Assembly: GCA_021821945.1 (NCBI GenBank)
Contig: JAJZTF010000001.1
Span: forward strand, 62,001 to 126,000
Direction of reading: 5' to 3'
DNA from: Pseudomonadota bacterium
GTDB lineage: Bacteria; Pseudomonadota; Gammaproteobacteria; Burkholderiales; Gallionellaceae
Length of the DNA stretch: 64,000 nucleotides
Below the pieces are notes generated by a model that ran no database searches, had not been told where the DNA came from, and saw only the letters and a program-made list of their open reading frames with translations. A program made the translations under genes and the position numbers. Below, one piece after another: positions 1 through 9,670 of this stretch (its first letter is position 1; every line of letters begins with the position of its first letter).

Positions 1-780
1 CGTTGCCTTGCCAAGGTCATGGGTCAGCGCGGCGAATCGCACTTCAAGCGGATAGCCGGATCTTGCCGCATCGTCCACCACAAGCATGGTGTGTATGCCG
101 CAATCGATTTCGGGATGATATTTTTCTGGCTGGGGAACGCCGAACAGCCCGTCCACTTCGGGCAGAATTTTCTTCAGCGCGCCGCAACTGCGCAAGACCT
201 CAAAAAAACGCGACGGCTTCTTCTCCATCAGGCCGCGGGCGAGCTCCTGCCAGACGCGCTCGGGAACCAGCGCATCCACTTCGCCGTTTTCCACCATCTC
301 GCGCATCAGCAATTCGGTTTCGGGCGCGATCACAAAACCGAAGCGCGCCGCAAATCTTGCCCCCCGCAATATGCGCACCGGGTCCTCCTTGAATGCCATG
401 CTGACATGGCGCAGGATGCCGGCTCTCAGGTCATCAACGCCATGATAGGGATCGATCAGATTCCCGTTCTCGTCTTCGGCCATCGCATTGATCGTGAAGT
501 CGCGGCGAAGCAGATCCTCCTCCAGCGTCACGTCCGGCGATGCATGCACGGCAAATCCCCTGTATCCGGCAGCGGTCTTGCGCTCCGTTCGAGCAAGCGC
601 ATATTCCTCATGTGTTTCGGGATGCAGGAATACCGGAAAATCCTTTCCTACCGGTAAGAAACCCCGGCTTAACATTTCCTCCACCGTGGCGCCGACCACC
701 ACCCAGTCCCGGTCCACGACAGGCAAGCCAAGTAGGCGATCCCTTACCGCGCCTCCCACACAGTAGATTCTGCTACTCAA
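1..780 (-). CDS. cca: CCA tRNA nucleotidyltransferase (N-terminal part; runs off the window edge)
   Basis: The enzyme adds or repairs the 3' CCA end of tRNAs. Visible parts are the nucleotidyltransferase signature GGAVRDRLL near the N-terminus, then [19 protein letters not shown] and [17 protein letters not shown], and at the window edge the first HD-domain motif THDLGKAT, as in long bacterial Cca proteins. The frame is open to base 1, so the C-terminus lies outside. I chose the TTG at 780 because a strong GGAGG lies five bases upstream and the next GTG falls inside the catalytic motif. This TTG overlaps the stop of the lytic transglycosylase gene, so the two are probably translationally coupled. 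Function is near certain; the start codon is inferred. Confidence 0.93.
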   Translation of the reverse strand, partial: MSSRIYCVGGAVRDRLLGLPVVDRDWVVVGATVEEMLSRGFLPVGKDFPVFLHPETHEEYALARTERKTAAGYRGFAVHASPDVTLEEDLLRRDFTINAMAEDENGNLIDPYHGVDDLRAGILRHVSMAFKEDPVRILRGARFAARFGFVIAPETELLMREMVENGEVDALVPERVWQELARGLMEKKPSRFFEVLRSCGALKKILPEVDGLFGVPQPEKYHPEIDCGIHTMLVVDDAARSGYPLEVRFAALTHDLGKAT

Positions 781-2683
781 GTCCGCCTCCGCTGTCTGCC
801 GCATCCTTGGGATTCGGGGCGATGGTGCCCAGGCGCATCTTGAGGCTGCGCTGCGGCGCGCCAAATTCCTCGGCATAGTACATGGTATTGCTCATCACCT
901 TTTTCACATAATCCCGCGTTTCATCGAAGGGTATGGTCTCAACATAGATCGCGCCTTCCATGGGCTTGCTGTCACGCCAGCGGCGCGCCCGCCCCGGCCC
1001 CGCATTGTAAGCCGCCGAGGCCAGGACCGGGCTTCCATCCAGGGATGCAAGCATGTTCTTCATGTAGTACATGCCCAAAAGCAGGTTGGTATCCAGCTGT
1101 CCGAGAAGCTTGCTCCGGTAATCCCTCAATCCCAGCTTCTTTGCGATCCAGTGGGCGGTCGCAGGCATGATCTGCATCAATCCCGTAGCACCCACCCCCG
1201 ACCTTGCCGTGGTCACGAAGCGGCTTTCCTGGCGCATCAGGCCAAAGACCCATGCCTCCTCCAGCCCATTCTCCTCTATATGCTGGCGCATGATGGGGCG
1301 ATATGGCGCGAGATAGCGCAGGCTGAAATCGTGCATCAGCACAGTCTTGTCCGCAGTATTGATCGCCCTGTCGTACATCTCATGACGGCGCGCCAATTCG
1401 GCTGCCGTCAGAAGCTGCTGATCGTTGAACCCGCGTATCGCCCAGTTCCACTCGCGCAGCGCATCGATGCGCAGATCCATGCGATACAGTGCAATCGCGC
1501 GCTGTATTCCAGGCATCCTCTCCATCTCTTCGATGTCCTTTTTTTCCGGGTGAAACGGGGGCTGCATCCCGCTCAGGACAGGGGTATCGGAGATCTCCTC
1601 GCGGGCCAGTTCCCCATAGAAGGTGTGCTCGGCGCTAAGCGGCACAAAAATCTCCAGCGCATCCTGCCTTCGCCCCAGCGCTTGAAGCGCGCGCGCCTTC
1701 CAATAGCGCCAGGTCGCCTCGCTCTGCTGTGCGCTTCCCATCACCTCTATCCCGGACAATACGGTTTTCCAGTCCCGGGCACGCAAGGCCGCGCGCACCT
1801 TCCAGGCCTTCTGCTGGTCATTCAACTCACCCGCATCTTCATACCATGAAAGCGCGCGAGGATCGTGCTTCCTCGCCCCTTCATAGCCGAGCCAGCCAAA
1901 GAAATAAGCCCTTTCCTTTTCCGTAAAATGCGACTTGATCCTTGAGAATTGCGCAACCGCATTATCCGGCGATTGCTTTGCGAGCCGCATCAGGGCGAAC
2001 AGGGCAACCCTTCTCTGGCCTTCACTCCTGACAGCCGCCTTTGCCAGATAGCGGGCTGGATTGTCCATCGCCCGTTCAAGGGCAACAGGTGAGATCGCAA
2101 GATTTCCGGAAAGCCTGGCGGCTAACGATTTGGCAAGCGTCACATTGCCTGCCTCCAGCGCCATGTTCAGCCTCTTCCATATGTCGCGCTCGCCTATCAC
2201 CCCCCTGGAAATGGCGGCATCGAACAAGACTGCGCAGCTCTCGGGCATCTCTTTGGGGCTGAACCAGAGCTCATGCACCTCGCCCATCACGTCCTGCTGC
2301 CTCATCCTGGATTGAAGCCCATAACAGGTCAACTCGACATCGGGGGCCTGGACTTTGGGATATTCGCTGTCGAACAGGTCCCACTGCTGTTTCTTGCCGA
2401 GCACCTTGAGCCATTCTGCGCGCATCCTGCCTATCAGCGGCGTATCATCCGGCCGTGCCAGGAATTCCCGGACGCTGGCCGCATCTGCGGTATCGAGGTT
2501 CAGCTTCAACTGGTAATAGGCGACATAGACCTCAAGCGGAGTATCCTTCAGCCGGGCCGCAAACGCAGCCAGTTGCCGCGCATTTCCTGCGCGAAAGGCA
2601 TCTCTGGCCGCCAGGAAATCATCGTCCTGACCGGCCAGCGCAGAGCCCGCCATCAATAGAATAAACAGTAAAAGGAATCTCAT
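773..2683 (-). CDS. slt: soluble lytic murein transglycosylase (Slt70 family)
   Basis: A periplasmic enzyme that cleaves peptidoglycan glycan strands to 1,6-anhydro products. The protein starts with a signal peptide ([18 protein letters not shown]), followed by a long alpha-helical superhelical region and a C-terminal SLT domain. The catalytic Glu is about residue 486 in GLMRQESRF, followed by [13 protein letters not shown] and [10 protein letters not shown], all typical of family 1 transglycosylases. The frame stays open upstream to 2794, but the ATG at 2683 gives a proper signal peptide and leaves a short divergent gap to rdgC. At 636 aa it is the usual Slt70 length. It is followed by cca with an 8-bp overlap. 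Confidence 0.93.
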   Translation of the reverse strand: MRFLLLFILLMAGSALAGQDDDFLAARDAFRAGNARQLAAFAARLKDTPLEVYVAYYQLKLNLDTADAASVREFLARPDDTPLIGRMRAEWLKVLGKKQQWDLFDSEYPKVQAPDVELTCYGLQSRMRQQDVMGEVHELWFSPKEMPESCAVLFDAAISRGVIGERDIWKRLNMALEAGNVTLAKSLAARLSGNLAISPVALERAMDNPARYLAKAAVRSEGQRRVALFALMRLAKQSPDNAVAQFSRIKSHFTEKERAYFFGWLGYEGARKHDPRALSWYEDAGELNDQQKAWKVRAALRARDWKTVLSGIEVMGSAQQSEATWRYWKARALQALGRRQDALEIFVPLSAEHTFYGELAREEISDTPVLSGMQPPFHPEKKDIEEMERMPGIQRAIALYRMDLRIDALREWNWAIRGFNDQQLLTAAELARRHEMYDRAINTADKTVLMHDFSLRYLAPYRPIMRQHIEENGLEEAWVFGLMRQESRFVTTARSGVGATGLMQIMPATAHWIAKKLGLRDYRSKLLGQLDTNLLLGMYYMKNMLASLDGSPVLASAAYNAGPGRARRWRDSKPMEGAIYVETIPFDETRDYVKKVMSNTMYYAEEFGAPQRSLKMRLGTIAPNPKDAADSGGGLE

Positions 2684-2771
2684 CAGGAAAGCCAGCCTCA
2701 CGACAGATGAGCATACCACGGCTATCCTTCCCGTTGCATTGTATAATTCCAAGCTTTCCAGGAATTCCGCC

Positions 2772-3668
2772 ATGTGGTTTAAGAACATCCTCATCTACCG
2801 ATTGCCATCAGACTTCAAGATCACCGCAGACTCGCTGCAGGAGAGACTTGCCCGGAAACCGCTTCTGCCATGCATGGGTCTTGACAGGCAGAGCCGCGGC
2901 TGGGTTCCCTGCTGCAACGATGACCGGCTGGTTCATTCCGCAAACGGCCAACTGCTCTTTGCGCTCGGGACCGAACAGAAATTGCTGCCCGCATCCGTGA
3001 TCAACCGGTTCGCCAAGGAACGCATCGAGCATGCCGAGGCACAGCAGGGCTACAAGGTGGGCCGCCGGGAACGCAAGGCGATCAAGGAAGCGGTCACCGA
3101 GGAACTGCTGCCCAAGGCCTTCGCCCTGTTGCGCACCACCCATGCCTGGATGGACACCCTAAACAATCGGCTGATCATCCATGCCGCCTCTGCTGCTCGC
3201 GCCGAAGAGCTGCTGGAATCGCTGATCAAGACCATGGAAGACATGCCCCTCAGGCCGCTGCATACCGCAAATTCCCCGATATCGGTCATGACAGACTGGC
3301 TGGCAGGAGACCATGCGCCTGCCGGCTTTACCATAGACCGCGAACTCGAACTGCGCTCAACCGGGGAGAGCAACTCAACGGTGCGCTACGCCAATCATGC
3401 GCTCGAGGGTGAAGAAATTCTGGCCCACATACGATCCGGCAAGCGCGCGACCCGCCTCGGCCTCACATGGAACGACCGCATCTCCTTCGTTCTGACAGAG
3501 CAGCTTCAAATCAGGAAGTTGCAGTTCCTGGACATCATCAAGGAAGAATCCGGAGCCGATTCCGAAGAAGACCTCTTCGAACTTGATTTTGCACTGATGA
3601 CAGGGGAGTTGGCCAGGATGCTTGACGACCTGACGGAAGCGCTGGGCGGCGAAATCATCGGCTCATAA
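2772..3668 (+). CDS. rdgC: recombination-associated protein RdgC
   Basis: RdgC is a ring-forming, nucleoid-associated DNA-binding protein that limits RecA activity. The N-terminus MWFKNILIYRLPSDF is diagnostic for the family, and the length of 298 aa is normal. The ATG at 2772 is preferred over an in-frame ATG at 2739 because family members begin with MWFKN and an AGGA sits eight bases upstream. It is transcribed divergently from slt with under 90 bp between the two starts. A hairpin-rich region ending in a strong terminator lies downstream. Confidence 0.95.
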   Translation: MWFKNILIYRLPSDFKITADSLQERLARKPLLPCMGLDRQSRGWVPCCNDDRLVHSANGQLLFALGTEQKLLPASVINRFAKERIEHAEAQQGYKVGRRERKAIKEAVTEELLPKAFALLRTTHAWMDTLNNRLIIHAASAARAEELLESLIKTMEDMPLRPLHTANSPISVMTDWLAGDHAPAGFTIDRELELRSTGESNSTVRYANHALEGEEILAHIRSGKRATRLGLTWNDRISFVLTEQLQIRKLQFLDIIKEESGADSEEDLFELDFALMTGELARMLDDLTEALGGEIIGS

Positions 3669-3736
3669 AAATATTTTCAAATTTTGTGAACTTTTTCAAA
3701 TCCAGGTTGCCTCACTCGCAGTTAGCGCAAGCTATC

Positions 3737-3824
3737 ACCCATTCACCCCCTGAATGGGTATCTTAACTCTCCCTAAATAGTTAAGACGTTTTCCCCTGAC
3801 CCGCAAGGCTCAGGGGATTTTTTT
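3737..3824 (+). ncRNA. candidate small RNA or structured rdgC 3' UTR (three hairpins, C-rich loops)
   Basis: Three hairpins lie in a row downstream of rdgC. The first pairs ACCCATTCA (3737-3745) with TGAATGGGT (3751-3759) around a CCCCC loop. The second pairs TTAACT with AGTTAA around a loop containing CTCCCT. The third is an intrinsic terminator. C-rich loops able to pair with Shine-Dalgarno sequences are known from several bacterial sRNA families. I see no convincing promoter, so it may be a processed 3' UTR instead of an independent gene. Confidence 0.4.
3793..3824 (+). terminator. intrinsic terminator downstream of rdgC
   Basis: CCCCTGA (3793-3799) pairs with TCAGGGG (3810-3816) around a ten-base loop and is followed by a run of seven T (3818-3824). 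Only the plus strand has the T-run, so it serves rdgC or the candidate sRNA and not the opposing SDR gene. Confidence 0.85.
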
Positions 3825-3877
3825 GCCCGCCAGGTCAGAAAAACTATACTATAATCAAAAGGATATTTCTAACAGCC

Positions 3878-4666
3878 TCAACCCAGCAATCCGCGCGGCT
3901 TTTTCGGCGCATGCGCGAACAGCCTGTCATAAGCCCATCGGGGAAGCAATTTGAGCAGCCTCCCTGCCAGACCCATCTGCCAGGGGATCACGGCAAAGGC
4001 CTTCTGTTTCCGGATGATGCGGGCGATGCGCCTGGCCGCCTCGTCCGCTTCCAGGATGAAAGGCATGGGATAAGGGTTTACGCTGGTCATTTCGGTCCTG
4101 ATGTAGCCCGGGCAGATGGTGACCACCTTCACCCCGCTCCCATGCATTTCGAGGCGCAACGACTCGAGATAGGAAATCGCGGCCGCCTTCGAGGCGGAAT
4201 AGGCGCCCGAACCGGGCAAGCCCCGGAATCCCGCCACACTCGCGATGCCGACCAGCGTGCCGCATCCCGCCCGCCTCATTCCGGCCAGAAAGGGCTGGAA
4301 TGTCCGCACCATGCCCAGCAGGTTGATATCCATGACCTGTTCGAAAGCGGGAATATCCTCGGCATGCTGCGTCAAAGTGCCTACGCTGACCCCGGCGTTG
4401 GCGATCACGATATCGGGATTGCCGGCTCGGGCGATGAAATCGCAGGCCGCCTTTTCCAGGGCGGCTGCATCCCTAACATCAAGCGGATAACAGTGTACCC
4501 TGCCGGGGAATTCCGCGGAAAGCGCCTGCAGGAGGTCGGATCGGCGCGCCATCGCCGCAACGGTCGCGCCGCAATTGAGATAGTATTTGGCGAGCGCAAA
4601 GCCCAGACCGCCTGACGCGCCGGTAATCACCACGCGCAGGCCAGAATTCCCGTCCGGCAGGCTCAC
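3878..4666 (-). CDS. SDR family oxidoreductase
   Basis: A 262-aa short-chain dehydrogenase/reductase using NAD(P)H; the substrate is unknown. The N-terminal Rossmann motif is TGASGGLG (about residues 15-22), the NNAG-equivalent is IANAGVS, and the active site is YSASK preceded by a Ser in GIASVAG. It starts three bases after the dsbA stop and is the last gene of the argS / SPOR / dsbA / SDR series on the minus strand, an arrangement I associate with betaproteobacteria. No terminator is evident downstream on this strand. Confidence 0.88.
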   Translation of the reverse strand: MSLPDGNSGLRVVITGASGGLGFALAKYYLNCGATVAAMARRSDLLQALSAEFPGRVHCYPLDVRDAAALEKAACDFIARAGNPDIVIANAGVSVGTLTQHAEDIPAFEQVMDINLLGMVRTFQPFLAGMRRAGCGTLVGIASVAGFRGLPGSGAYSASKAAAISYLESLRLEMHGSGVKVVTICPGYIRTEMTSVNPYPMPFILEADEAARRIARIIRKQKAFAVIPWQMGLAGRLLKLLPRWAYDRLFAHAPKKPRGLLG

Positions 4667-4669
4667 GGG

Positions 4670-5299
4670 CTATTTGGCTTTGCGCTTGCGCTCGTTCCTC
4701 ACCATCGCGATCACGTCGTCCAGCACGCGCAGCGTGGCTGCAGGCTGAAGGCCTGTGATCACATATCTTCCATCCACGATCAGCGTCGGCGTCCCATTGA
4801 TCCCATAGCTGCGTATCATCTGCTTGGCGCGCGTGACTTCGCTGTTCACCGTGAAGGAATTGTATGCCGAGATGAATTTCGCCTTGTCCACCCCCTGGCT
4901 TGCGACGAAGGCGGATATCGAATTCAGGTCATGCAGATCCATGTTCTTGACATGGATGGCCTGATAGATCGGATCCTCGAGTTGCTTGCTCTTGCCCAGA
5001 GCGTCCAGTGCATAATAGGCGCGCGCAAGCGGCTCTGTCGAATCGCGGAATATCGTGGGCACATAAACCATCTCGACGTCGCCCGGCATCGTCTTCTCCC
5101 ACTTCATCAGTTCGTTGTGCAGATGGAAGCAGTGCGGGCATTCGTAGAAGAAGAACTCCATCACCTCGATTTTCTTGGTGCTTGCCGGCTGGGGCGTGGC
5201 GAGCATCGTGTAATCCGTGCCGAACTGAGCGGCAGAAAAGGCAACTCCGGAAAGCAGGAATGCAGCGGCAAAAAGAAAAAGCCTGAACACGGATTTCAT
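4670..5299 (-). CDS. dsbA: thiol:disulfide interchange protein DsbA
   Basis: A periplasmic oxidoreductase that introduces disulfide bonds into exported proteins. It has a hydrophobic signal peptide (about residues 1-23), the thioredoxin-fold active site C54-P-H-C57 in FFYECPHCFHLH, and the cis-proline loop GINGTPTLIVDG near the C-terminus. The 209 aa length is typical. It lies 30 bp downstream of the SPOR-domain gene and immediately upstream of the SDR gene, in the same direction. Confidence 0.94.
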   Translation of the reverse strand: MKSVFRLFLFAAAFLLSGVAFSAAQFGTDYTMLATPQPASTKKIEVMEFFFYECPHCFHLHNELMKWEKTMPGDVEMVYVPTIFRDSTEPLARAYYALDALGKSKQLEDPIYQAIHVKNMDLHDLNSISAFVASQGVDKAKFISAYNSFTVNSEVTRAKQMIRSYGINGTPTLIVDGRYVITGLQPAATLRVLDDVIAMVRNERKRKAK

Positions 5300-5329
5300 C
5301 TGGATCTCCTTATGAATTATGGGAATGAA

Positions 5330-5929
5330 TCAATGCGAAGGGGCCGCCTCGAATCCGCCCTGCTTCAGCGTGCTGCGCGCGCTCTTAAGCTCCTGCTCGC
5401 TCTGGAACGGTCCGACCCGCACGCGGTGCATCTGCCCATGCCCCTCTACCGTCACCGTCTGCACGCTGGCCTCCAGACCCTTCATGGCCAGAATGGCCTT
5501 GAGATTCTCGGCATCGGATGCATTGGAAAAGGCACCCGCCTGAAGATAGACCGGCTTGAAAGGCTTGGCCTCGGCCTTTTTTTCAGGCGCAGGGGCACCT
5601 GCCTCGGGCTTCGCGGCAGCGTCATCCGGCTTCGGGCCGGACGCATCAGACTTGTCCGTCAGAACCTTGTAGAACTCGAACCTCGGCTTGGCATCCTCGA
5701 CGCCCGAGGCCGGCTGCACCACAGGCTTTTGCTTGGCCGGCTCGACCGCATCCGGCTTGATGACTTCCGCTGCCTGTTCCTTGTTGACGAAGGGGCTGGG
5801 GGACTTCAGCAGATACCATGCGAGCCCTGCCGCCAGCGCAACGCCCAGTATCATGCCCAGCAGGATTCCCATCAGCATGGAGCTGCCGTTTTTCCTGGCG
5901 GCGGGTTTGTTGCTTGCGGATCGGCTCAT
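5330..5929 (-). CDS. SPOR domain-containing membrane protein (FtsN-like)
   Basis: A 199-aa protein with a short charged cytoplasmic N-terminus, one transmembrane segment (about residues 17-40, MLMGILLGMILGVALAAGLA), a low-complexity Pro/Ala/Lys-rich linker, and a C-terminal SPOR domain beginning near KPVYLQAGAFSNASDAE. SPOR domains bind denuded glycan strands at the septum, and this topology resembles FtsN. It lies 20 bp downstream of argS and upstream of dsbA. Whether it is the functional FtsN of this organism cannot be told from sequence alone. Confidence 0.85.
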   Translation of the reverse strand: MSRSASNKPAARKNGSSMLMGILLGMILGVALAAGLAWYLLKSPSPFVNKEQAAEVIKPDAVEPAKQKPVVQPASGVEDAKPRFEFYKVLTDKSDASGPKPDDAAAKPEAGAPAPEKKAEAKPFKPVYLQAGAFSNASDAENLKAILAMKGLEASVQTVTVEGHGQMHRVRVGPFQSEQELKSARSTLKQGGFEAAPSH

Positions 5930-5949
5930 ATTCTTCCAATGATCAATGA

Positions 5950-7626
5950 TTACATTTTTTCAGGTGCGCTGATTCCCAGGAGCGCAAGGCCATTCTTCAT
6001 CACCTGTGCTGCCGCCGCAATCAACGCAAGGCGCGCGCACTTGGTCGCCTCATCGTCGACCAGAAAGCGCGAGGCATTATAATAGCTGTGAAATGCAGCG
6101 GCCAATTCCTTTAGATAAAACGCGACATGGTGTGGCGCCAGATCCAGCGCCGCGGTCTCGATCACCTGCGGGTAGTCGATCAGCTGCTGCAGCAGCGCGA
6201 TCTCGTATTCCCCGTCAAGCCGCGAAACATCCGCATTGATCAGGCTCAACCGCTCGCCGCCCCAGATCTCGAGCACCGTTGAGATGCGCGCATGCGCATA
6301 CTGTATGTAGTAGACGGGATTGTCGTTGCTCTTCGATTTGGCAAGATCGATATCGAAGACCAGCTGCGAGTCGGGGTGGCGCGCCGCCAGAAAATAGCGC
6401 GTCGCATCGCATCCCACTTCGTCTATCAGGTCGCGCAGGGTGACATAGCTTCCGGCGCGCTTGGAAATCTTGACCTCTTCGCCGTTCTTGAGCACGGTGA
6501 CCATCTGGTGCAGCACGTATTCAGGCCAGCCCTTGGGGATGCCGACATCAAGCGCCTGCAATCCCGCCCGCACGCGCGTGATCGTGCTGTGGTGGTCCGC
6601 CCCCTGCTCGTTGATCACCCGAACGAAACCGCGCTTCCATTTCTCAAGATGATACGCGACATCCGGCACAAAATAGGTATAACCGCCATCCGACTTCTTC
6701 ATCACGCGATCCTTGTCGTCGCCGAAGTCGGTTGTGCGCAGCCAGAGCGCATTGTCCTTTTCAAAAGTATGGCCGCTCGCGACGAGCTGCTGCACGACAT
6801 TCTCCACATGCCCGTCGCGGTAAAGCTGTGACTCGAGCGAGAACACATCGAATTCGACATTGAAGGCGCGCAGATCCAAATCCTGCTCGCGGCGCAGGTA
6901 AGCCACCGCGAACCGGCGTATCGCCTCCCCGTCTTCGGGATCTCCCTCGCCCGTGATGTGCTGATCGTCCGCCTCCACCGTTTCCCTGTCCATGTAGGCT
7001 CTGGCCACGTCCGCGATGTAGTCCCCGCGGTAGCCGTCTTCAGGCCATGAAGGGTCATCCGGCGTTATTCCCTTGCAGCGCAATTGAACAGAGCGCATCA
7101 GGTTGTCGATCTGGACGCCCGCATCGTTGTAATAGAATTCCCGCGTGACATTCCAGCCAGCGGCATGCAGCACGTTGCAAAGGCAATCCCCCACCGCCGC
7201 GCCTCTTCCATGGCCCACATGCAGCGGTCCCGTCGGATTGGCGGAGACGAACTCAACCTGGAGCTTTCTTCCCATCCCGAGATGGATATGGCCATAACCA
7301 GCGCCCGCGTGCAGTACGGCATGAACGATCTGCTGCTTGGCAGCCTCGGTCAGCACCAGATTGATGAAGCCGGCCCCTGCGATCTCGATCTTTCCGATCA
7401 CGTCCGACTTGGGCAGGGCCGCGATCAGGTTCTGCGCGATCTCGCGGGGGGATCTTTTCAGGGGCTTTGCAAGCTGCATCGCGAGATTGCACGCATAATC
7501 GCCATGGGATGCGAGCTTGGGGCGCTCGATCAGGATGGCAGCATCGGCATGATCGGGTGCAACCTGGCGCAGGGCCTGAGAGAACAATTCAGCGATATGG
7601 GATTTGAAATTCAGTACAACGGACAT
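5950..7626 (-). CDS. argS: arginyl-tRNA synthetase
   Basis: Class I aminoacyl-tRNA synthetase charging tRNA-Arg. It shows the N-terminal Add-1 region, the HIGH-type motif HVGH at residues 136-139 within [12 protein letters not shown], and the anticodon-binding C-terminus ending in [16 protein letters not shown]. As in many ArgS proteins there is no classical KMSKS, but [15 protein letters not shown] occupies that place. The 558 aa length is typical. It heads the argS / SPOR / dsbA / SDR cluster behind an extended -10 promoter. Confidence 0.97.
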   Translation of the reverse strand: MSVVLNFKSHIAELFSQALRQVAPDHADAAILIERPKLASHGDYACNLAMQLAKPLKRSPREIAQNLIAALPKSDVIGKIEIAGAGFINLVLTEAAKQQIVHAVLHAGAGYGHIHLGMGRKLQVEFVSANPTGPLHVGHGRGAAVGDCLCNVLHAAGWNVTREFYYNDAGVQIDNLMRSVQLRCKGITPDDPSWPEDGYRGDYIADVARAYMDRETVEADDQHITGEGDPEDGEAIRRFAVAYLRREQDLDLRAFNVEFDVFSLESQLYRDGHVENVVQQLVASGHTFEKDNALWLRTTDFGDDKDRVMKKSDGGYTYFVPDVAYHLEKWKRGFVRVINEQGADHHSTITRVRAGLQALDVGIPKGWPEYVLHQMVTVLKNGEEVKISKRAGSYVTLRDLIDEVGCDATRYFLAARHPDSQLVFDIDLAKSKSNDNPVYYIQYAHARISTVLEIWGGERLSLINADVSRLDGEYEIALLQQLIDYPQVIETAALDLAPHHVAFYLKELAAAFHSYYNASRFLVDDEATKCARLALIAAAAQVMKNGLALLGISAPEKM

Positions 7627-7651
7627 TGAGCGAGCACCTTTTTAGACTCGG

Positions 7652-7660
7652 ATTATATCA
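7652..7660 (-). promoter_or_regulatory. extended -10 promoter of argS
   Basis: Read on the minus strand, TGATATAAT is a consensus -10 hexamer (TATAAT, 7657-7652) with the extended TG motif. It lies about 25 bases before the argS start. No good -35 is visible at the normal distance, which extended -10 promoters can tolerate. Confidence 0.5.
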
Positions 7661-7685
7661 CTGGGCATTGCGGGAAGGCTTGCAG

Positions 7686-7880
7686 TCACTGCGGATAGCC
7701 CGGCTTCTTGCAGTTTGATTCCATGAAGGGCCCCTGAAACAGGACCCATGCTTCGCCAGGCTTGATCTGAGAACAGATCACCGTGCGATCGTGGATGTTC
7801 TGCCATCTGTACCAGGGCGCGCCCGAAGCGAACGCCGCAGCCGACATCAGCGCCAACAAGACAAGAACCGCCGCCTTCAT
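7686..7880 (-). CDS. small secreted protein of unknown function (64 aa)
   Basis: A short reading frame between prfC and argS. It begins with a clear signal peptide (MKAAVLVLLALMSAAAFASG) predicted to leave a mature peptide of about 44 residues. This peptide is rich in aromatic residues and has two cysteines (in VICSQIK and ESNCKKPG) that could form a disulfide. A Shine-Dalgarno AAGGA lies about seven bases upstream of the ATG at 7880. I do not recognise the family. Signal peptide, ribosome site and placement in a gap between conserved genes argue that it is real. Confidence 0.65.
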   Translation of the reverse strand: MKAAVLVLLALMSAAAFASGAPWYRWQNIHDRTVICSQIKPGEAWVLFQGPFMESNCKKPGYPQ

Positions 7881-7927
7881 CGCATATCCTTTCCAAAGAT
7901 GTCCCGAATAGACTGCCGCAACATATG

Positions 7928-9547
7928 TTAGTTCAGCTGCTGGCCGTGCTCGCGTGTCGCGTGAAACTGTATCTTGGGCCAGCGCTCCTGGGCCAGTCTG
8001 AGATTCACGCCCGTATCTGCAAGGTAAGCATAGTTTCCATCCACATCCTTCGCAAGCCTTCCCTGGTTTGCCTTGACGAATTCGCTGAGATGCGCCTGAT
8101 CCTGGCAGGTCACCCAGCGCGCAGTGTGTATGCCCGCGCGCTCGAACACCGCATCGACGCCGTATTCCGCCTTCAGCCTGTGCTCGACCACCTCGAACTG
8201 CAGCTGTCCGACGGCGCCTATCAACGGATTGGAATCGACCAGCGGCTCGAAAACCTGGACAGCCCCCTCTTCGCCCAATTGGCGCAAACCCTTTTGCAGC
8301 TGCTTTGCCTTCATGGGGTCCTTGAGCCTTGCACGACTGAAAAGCTCGGGCGCGAAATAGGGTATGCCCTTGAAGGTCAGCGCCTCGCCTTCCGTCAGCA
8401 CATCTCCGATCTGCAGCTGACCATGATTGTGTATGCCTATGATGTCGCCCGCATAGGCCTCTTCCATGCGCGTGCGTTCGTTGGCCATGAAGGTCACCGC
8501 ATTCGCAAGCTTCATCTCCTTGCCGGTCCTGCGGTGCTTCACCTTCATGCCCGAGGTATAGCGGCCGGAGCAGACGCGCAGGAATGCGATGCGATCCCTG
8601 TGGTTCGGATCCATGTTGGCCTGTATCTTGAAAACGAATCCGGTGAAGGCGGGCTCCGTGGGAAGAACCTGCCGCACGTCCGTCTCGCGCGGCAAAGGGG
8701 AAGGTGCCCAGTCGACCAGCGCGCGCAGTATCTCCCGAACGCCAAAGTTGTTGACCCCCGACCCGAAAAACACCGGCGTCTGCTGCCCCCGCAAGAATTC
8801 CTGCAGGTCGAAGGTCGCACCCGCACCCGTCACGAGCTCGGTCTCTTCCCTCATCGCCCGCATCTCGGCCGGGCATTGCAGGGCAAGCCTGTCTATCTCG
8901 GGCCCCTTCAAGGTCTCGACCTCCTGGTCGGCCCTCGCCTCTCCCGGCACAAAACGCAAGACCTCATCGTTCAAGAGATGATAGACGCCCTGGAAGCGTT
9001 TGCCCATGCCGATCGGCCAGGTCACAGGCGCGCAGCGGATTTTGAGCACCGATTCGATTTCGTCCAGCACCTCGAGCGGCTCCCGCACTTCGCGGTCCAT
9101 CTTGTTGATGAATGTGATGATGGGCGTGTTGCGCAAACGGCACACCTCCAGAAGCTTGATGGTCTGCTCCTCCACACCCTTGGCTGCATCCACCACCATC
9201 ACCGCGGCATCCACCGCGGTCAGCACCCGGTAGGTGTCCTCCGAGAAATCCTGGTGGCCTGGCGTGTCGAGTAGATTGATCACGCAGTCATCGAAGGTGA
9301 ACTGCATCACCGAGCTTGCGACCGAGATCCCGCGCTGCTTCTCTATGTCGAGCCAGTCCGAGGTCGCATGCCTTCCGCTTTTCCTTGCCTTCACCGTGCC
9401 CGCCATCTGGATCGCGCCGCCGAACAGCAGCAGCTTTTCGGTCAGCGTGGTCTTGCCCGCGTCGGGGTGGGAGATGATCGCGAAGGTGCGGCGGCGTTTC
9501 ACTTCGCGCGAAATGGCCTCATCCCGATCATTGTCTGTCTGATTCAT
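7928..9547 (-). CDS. prfC: peptide chain release factor 3
   Basis: A GTPase that recycles release factors 1 and 2 after termination. G1 is [14 protein letters not shown]3 is DTPGHQDF and G4 is NKMD, followed by EF-G-like domains 2 and 3. The 539-543 aa length is normal. The start is ambiguous: an ATG at 9559 abuts the T-run of a terminator-like hairpin, whereas the ATG at 9547 has a weak GGTG six bases upstream. I give the shorter form. The upstream neighbour, a TPR gene, is divergent. Confidence 0.95.
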   Translation of the reverse strand: MNQTDNDRDEAISREVKRRRTFAIISHPDAGKTTLTEKLLLFGGAIQMAGTVKARKSGRHATSDWLDIEKQRGISVASSVMQFTFDDCVINLLDTPGHQDFSEDTYRVLTAVDAAVMVVDAAKGVEEQTIKLLEVCRLRNTPIITFINKMDREVREPLEVLDEIESVLKIRCAPVTWPIGMGKRFQGVYHLLNDEVLRFVPGEARADQEVETLKGPEIDRLALQCPAEMRAMREETELVTGAGATFDLQEFLRGQQTPVFFGSGVNNFGVREILRALVDWAPSPLPRETDVRQVLPTEPAFTGFVFKIQANMDPNHRDRIAFLRVCSGRYTSGMKVKHRRTGKEMKLANAVTFMANERTRMEEAYAGDIIGIHNHGQLQIGDVLTEGEALTFKGIPYFAPELFSRARLKDPMKAKQLQKGLRQLGEEGAVQVFEPLVDSNPLIGAVGQLQFEVVEHRLKAEYGVDAVFERAGIHTARWVTCQDQAHLSEFVKANQGRLAKDVDGNYAYLADTGVNLRLAQERWPKIQFHATREHGQQLN

Positions 9548-9559
9548 TGTCTGCACCAT

Positions 9560-9588
9560 AAAAAAAGGCCCGCCGGAATCTGCGGACC
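9560..9588 (-). terminator. intrinsic terminator immediately upstream of prfC
   Basis: Read on the minus strand, GGTCCGC (9588-9582) pairs with GCGGGCC (9573-9567), with one G-U pair and an eight-base loop, and is followed by seven T (9566-9560) that run directly into the prfC start region. There is no T-run on the plus strand. It either attenuates prfC or stops antisense transcription coming from the rlpA side. Confidence 0.6.
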
Positions 9589-9670
9589 ATTCTTTCGACG
9601 GCCATGGATTGCGCCCAAGGCCCCAGCTGTCGATAATTATACATTGAGCCGAAAACTTTTACCTTCCAAA

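Noticed and set aside
3840-3870. Promoter-like TATACTATAAT on the plus strand between rdgC and the SDR gene
   Set aside because: It would transcribe only antisense to the SDR gene; no plausible plus-strand product follows, and the -35 match is poor.
7686-8876. Upstream extension of the small secreted protein frame into prfC (396 aa)
   Set aside because: The upstream part is a shadow of prfC; the signal peptide and ribosome site define a start at 7880.
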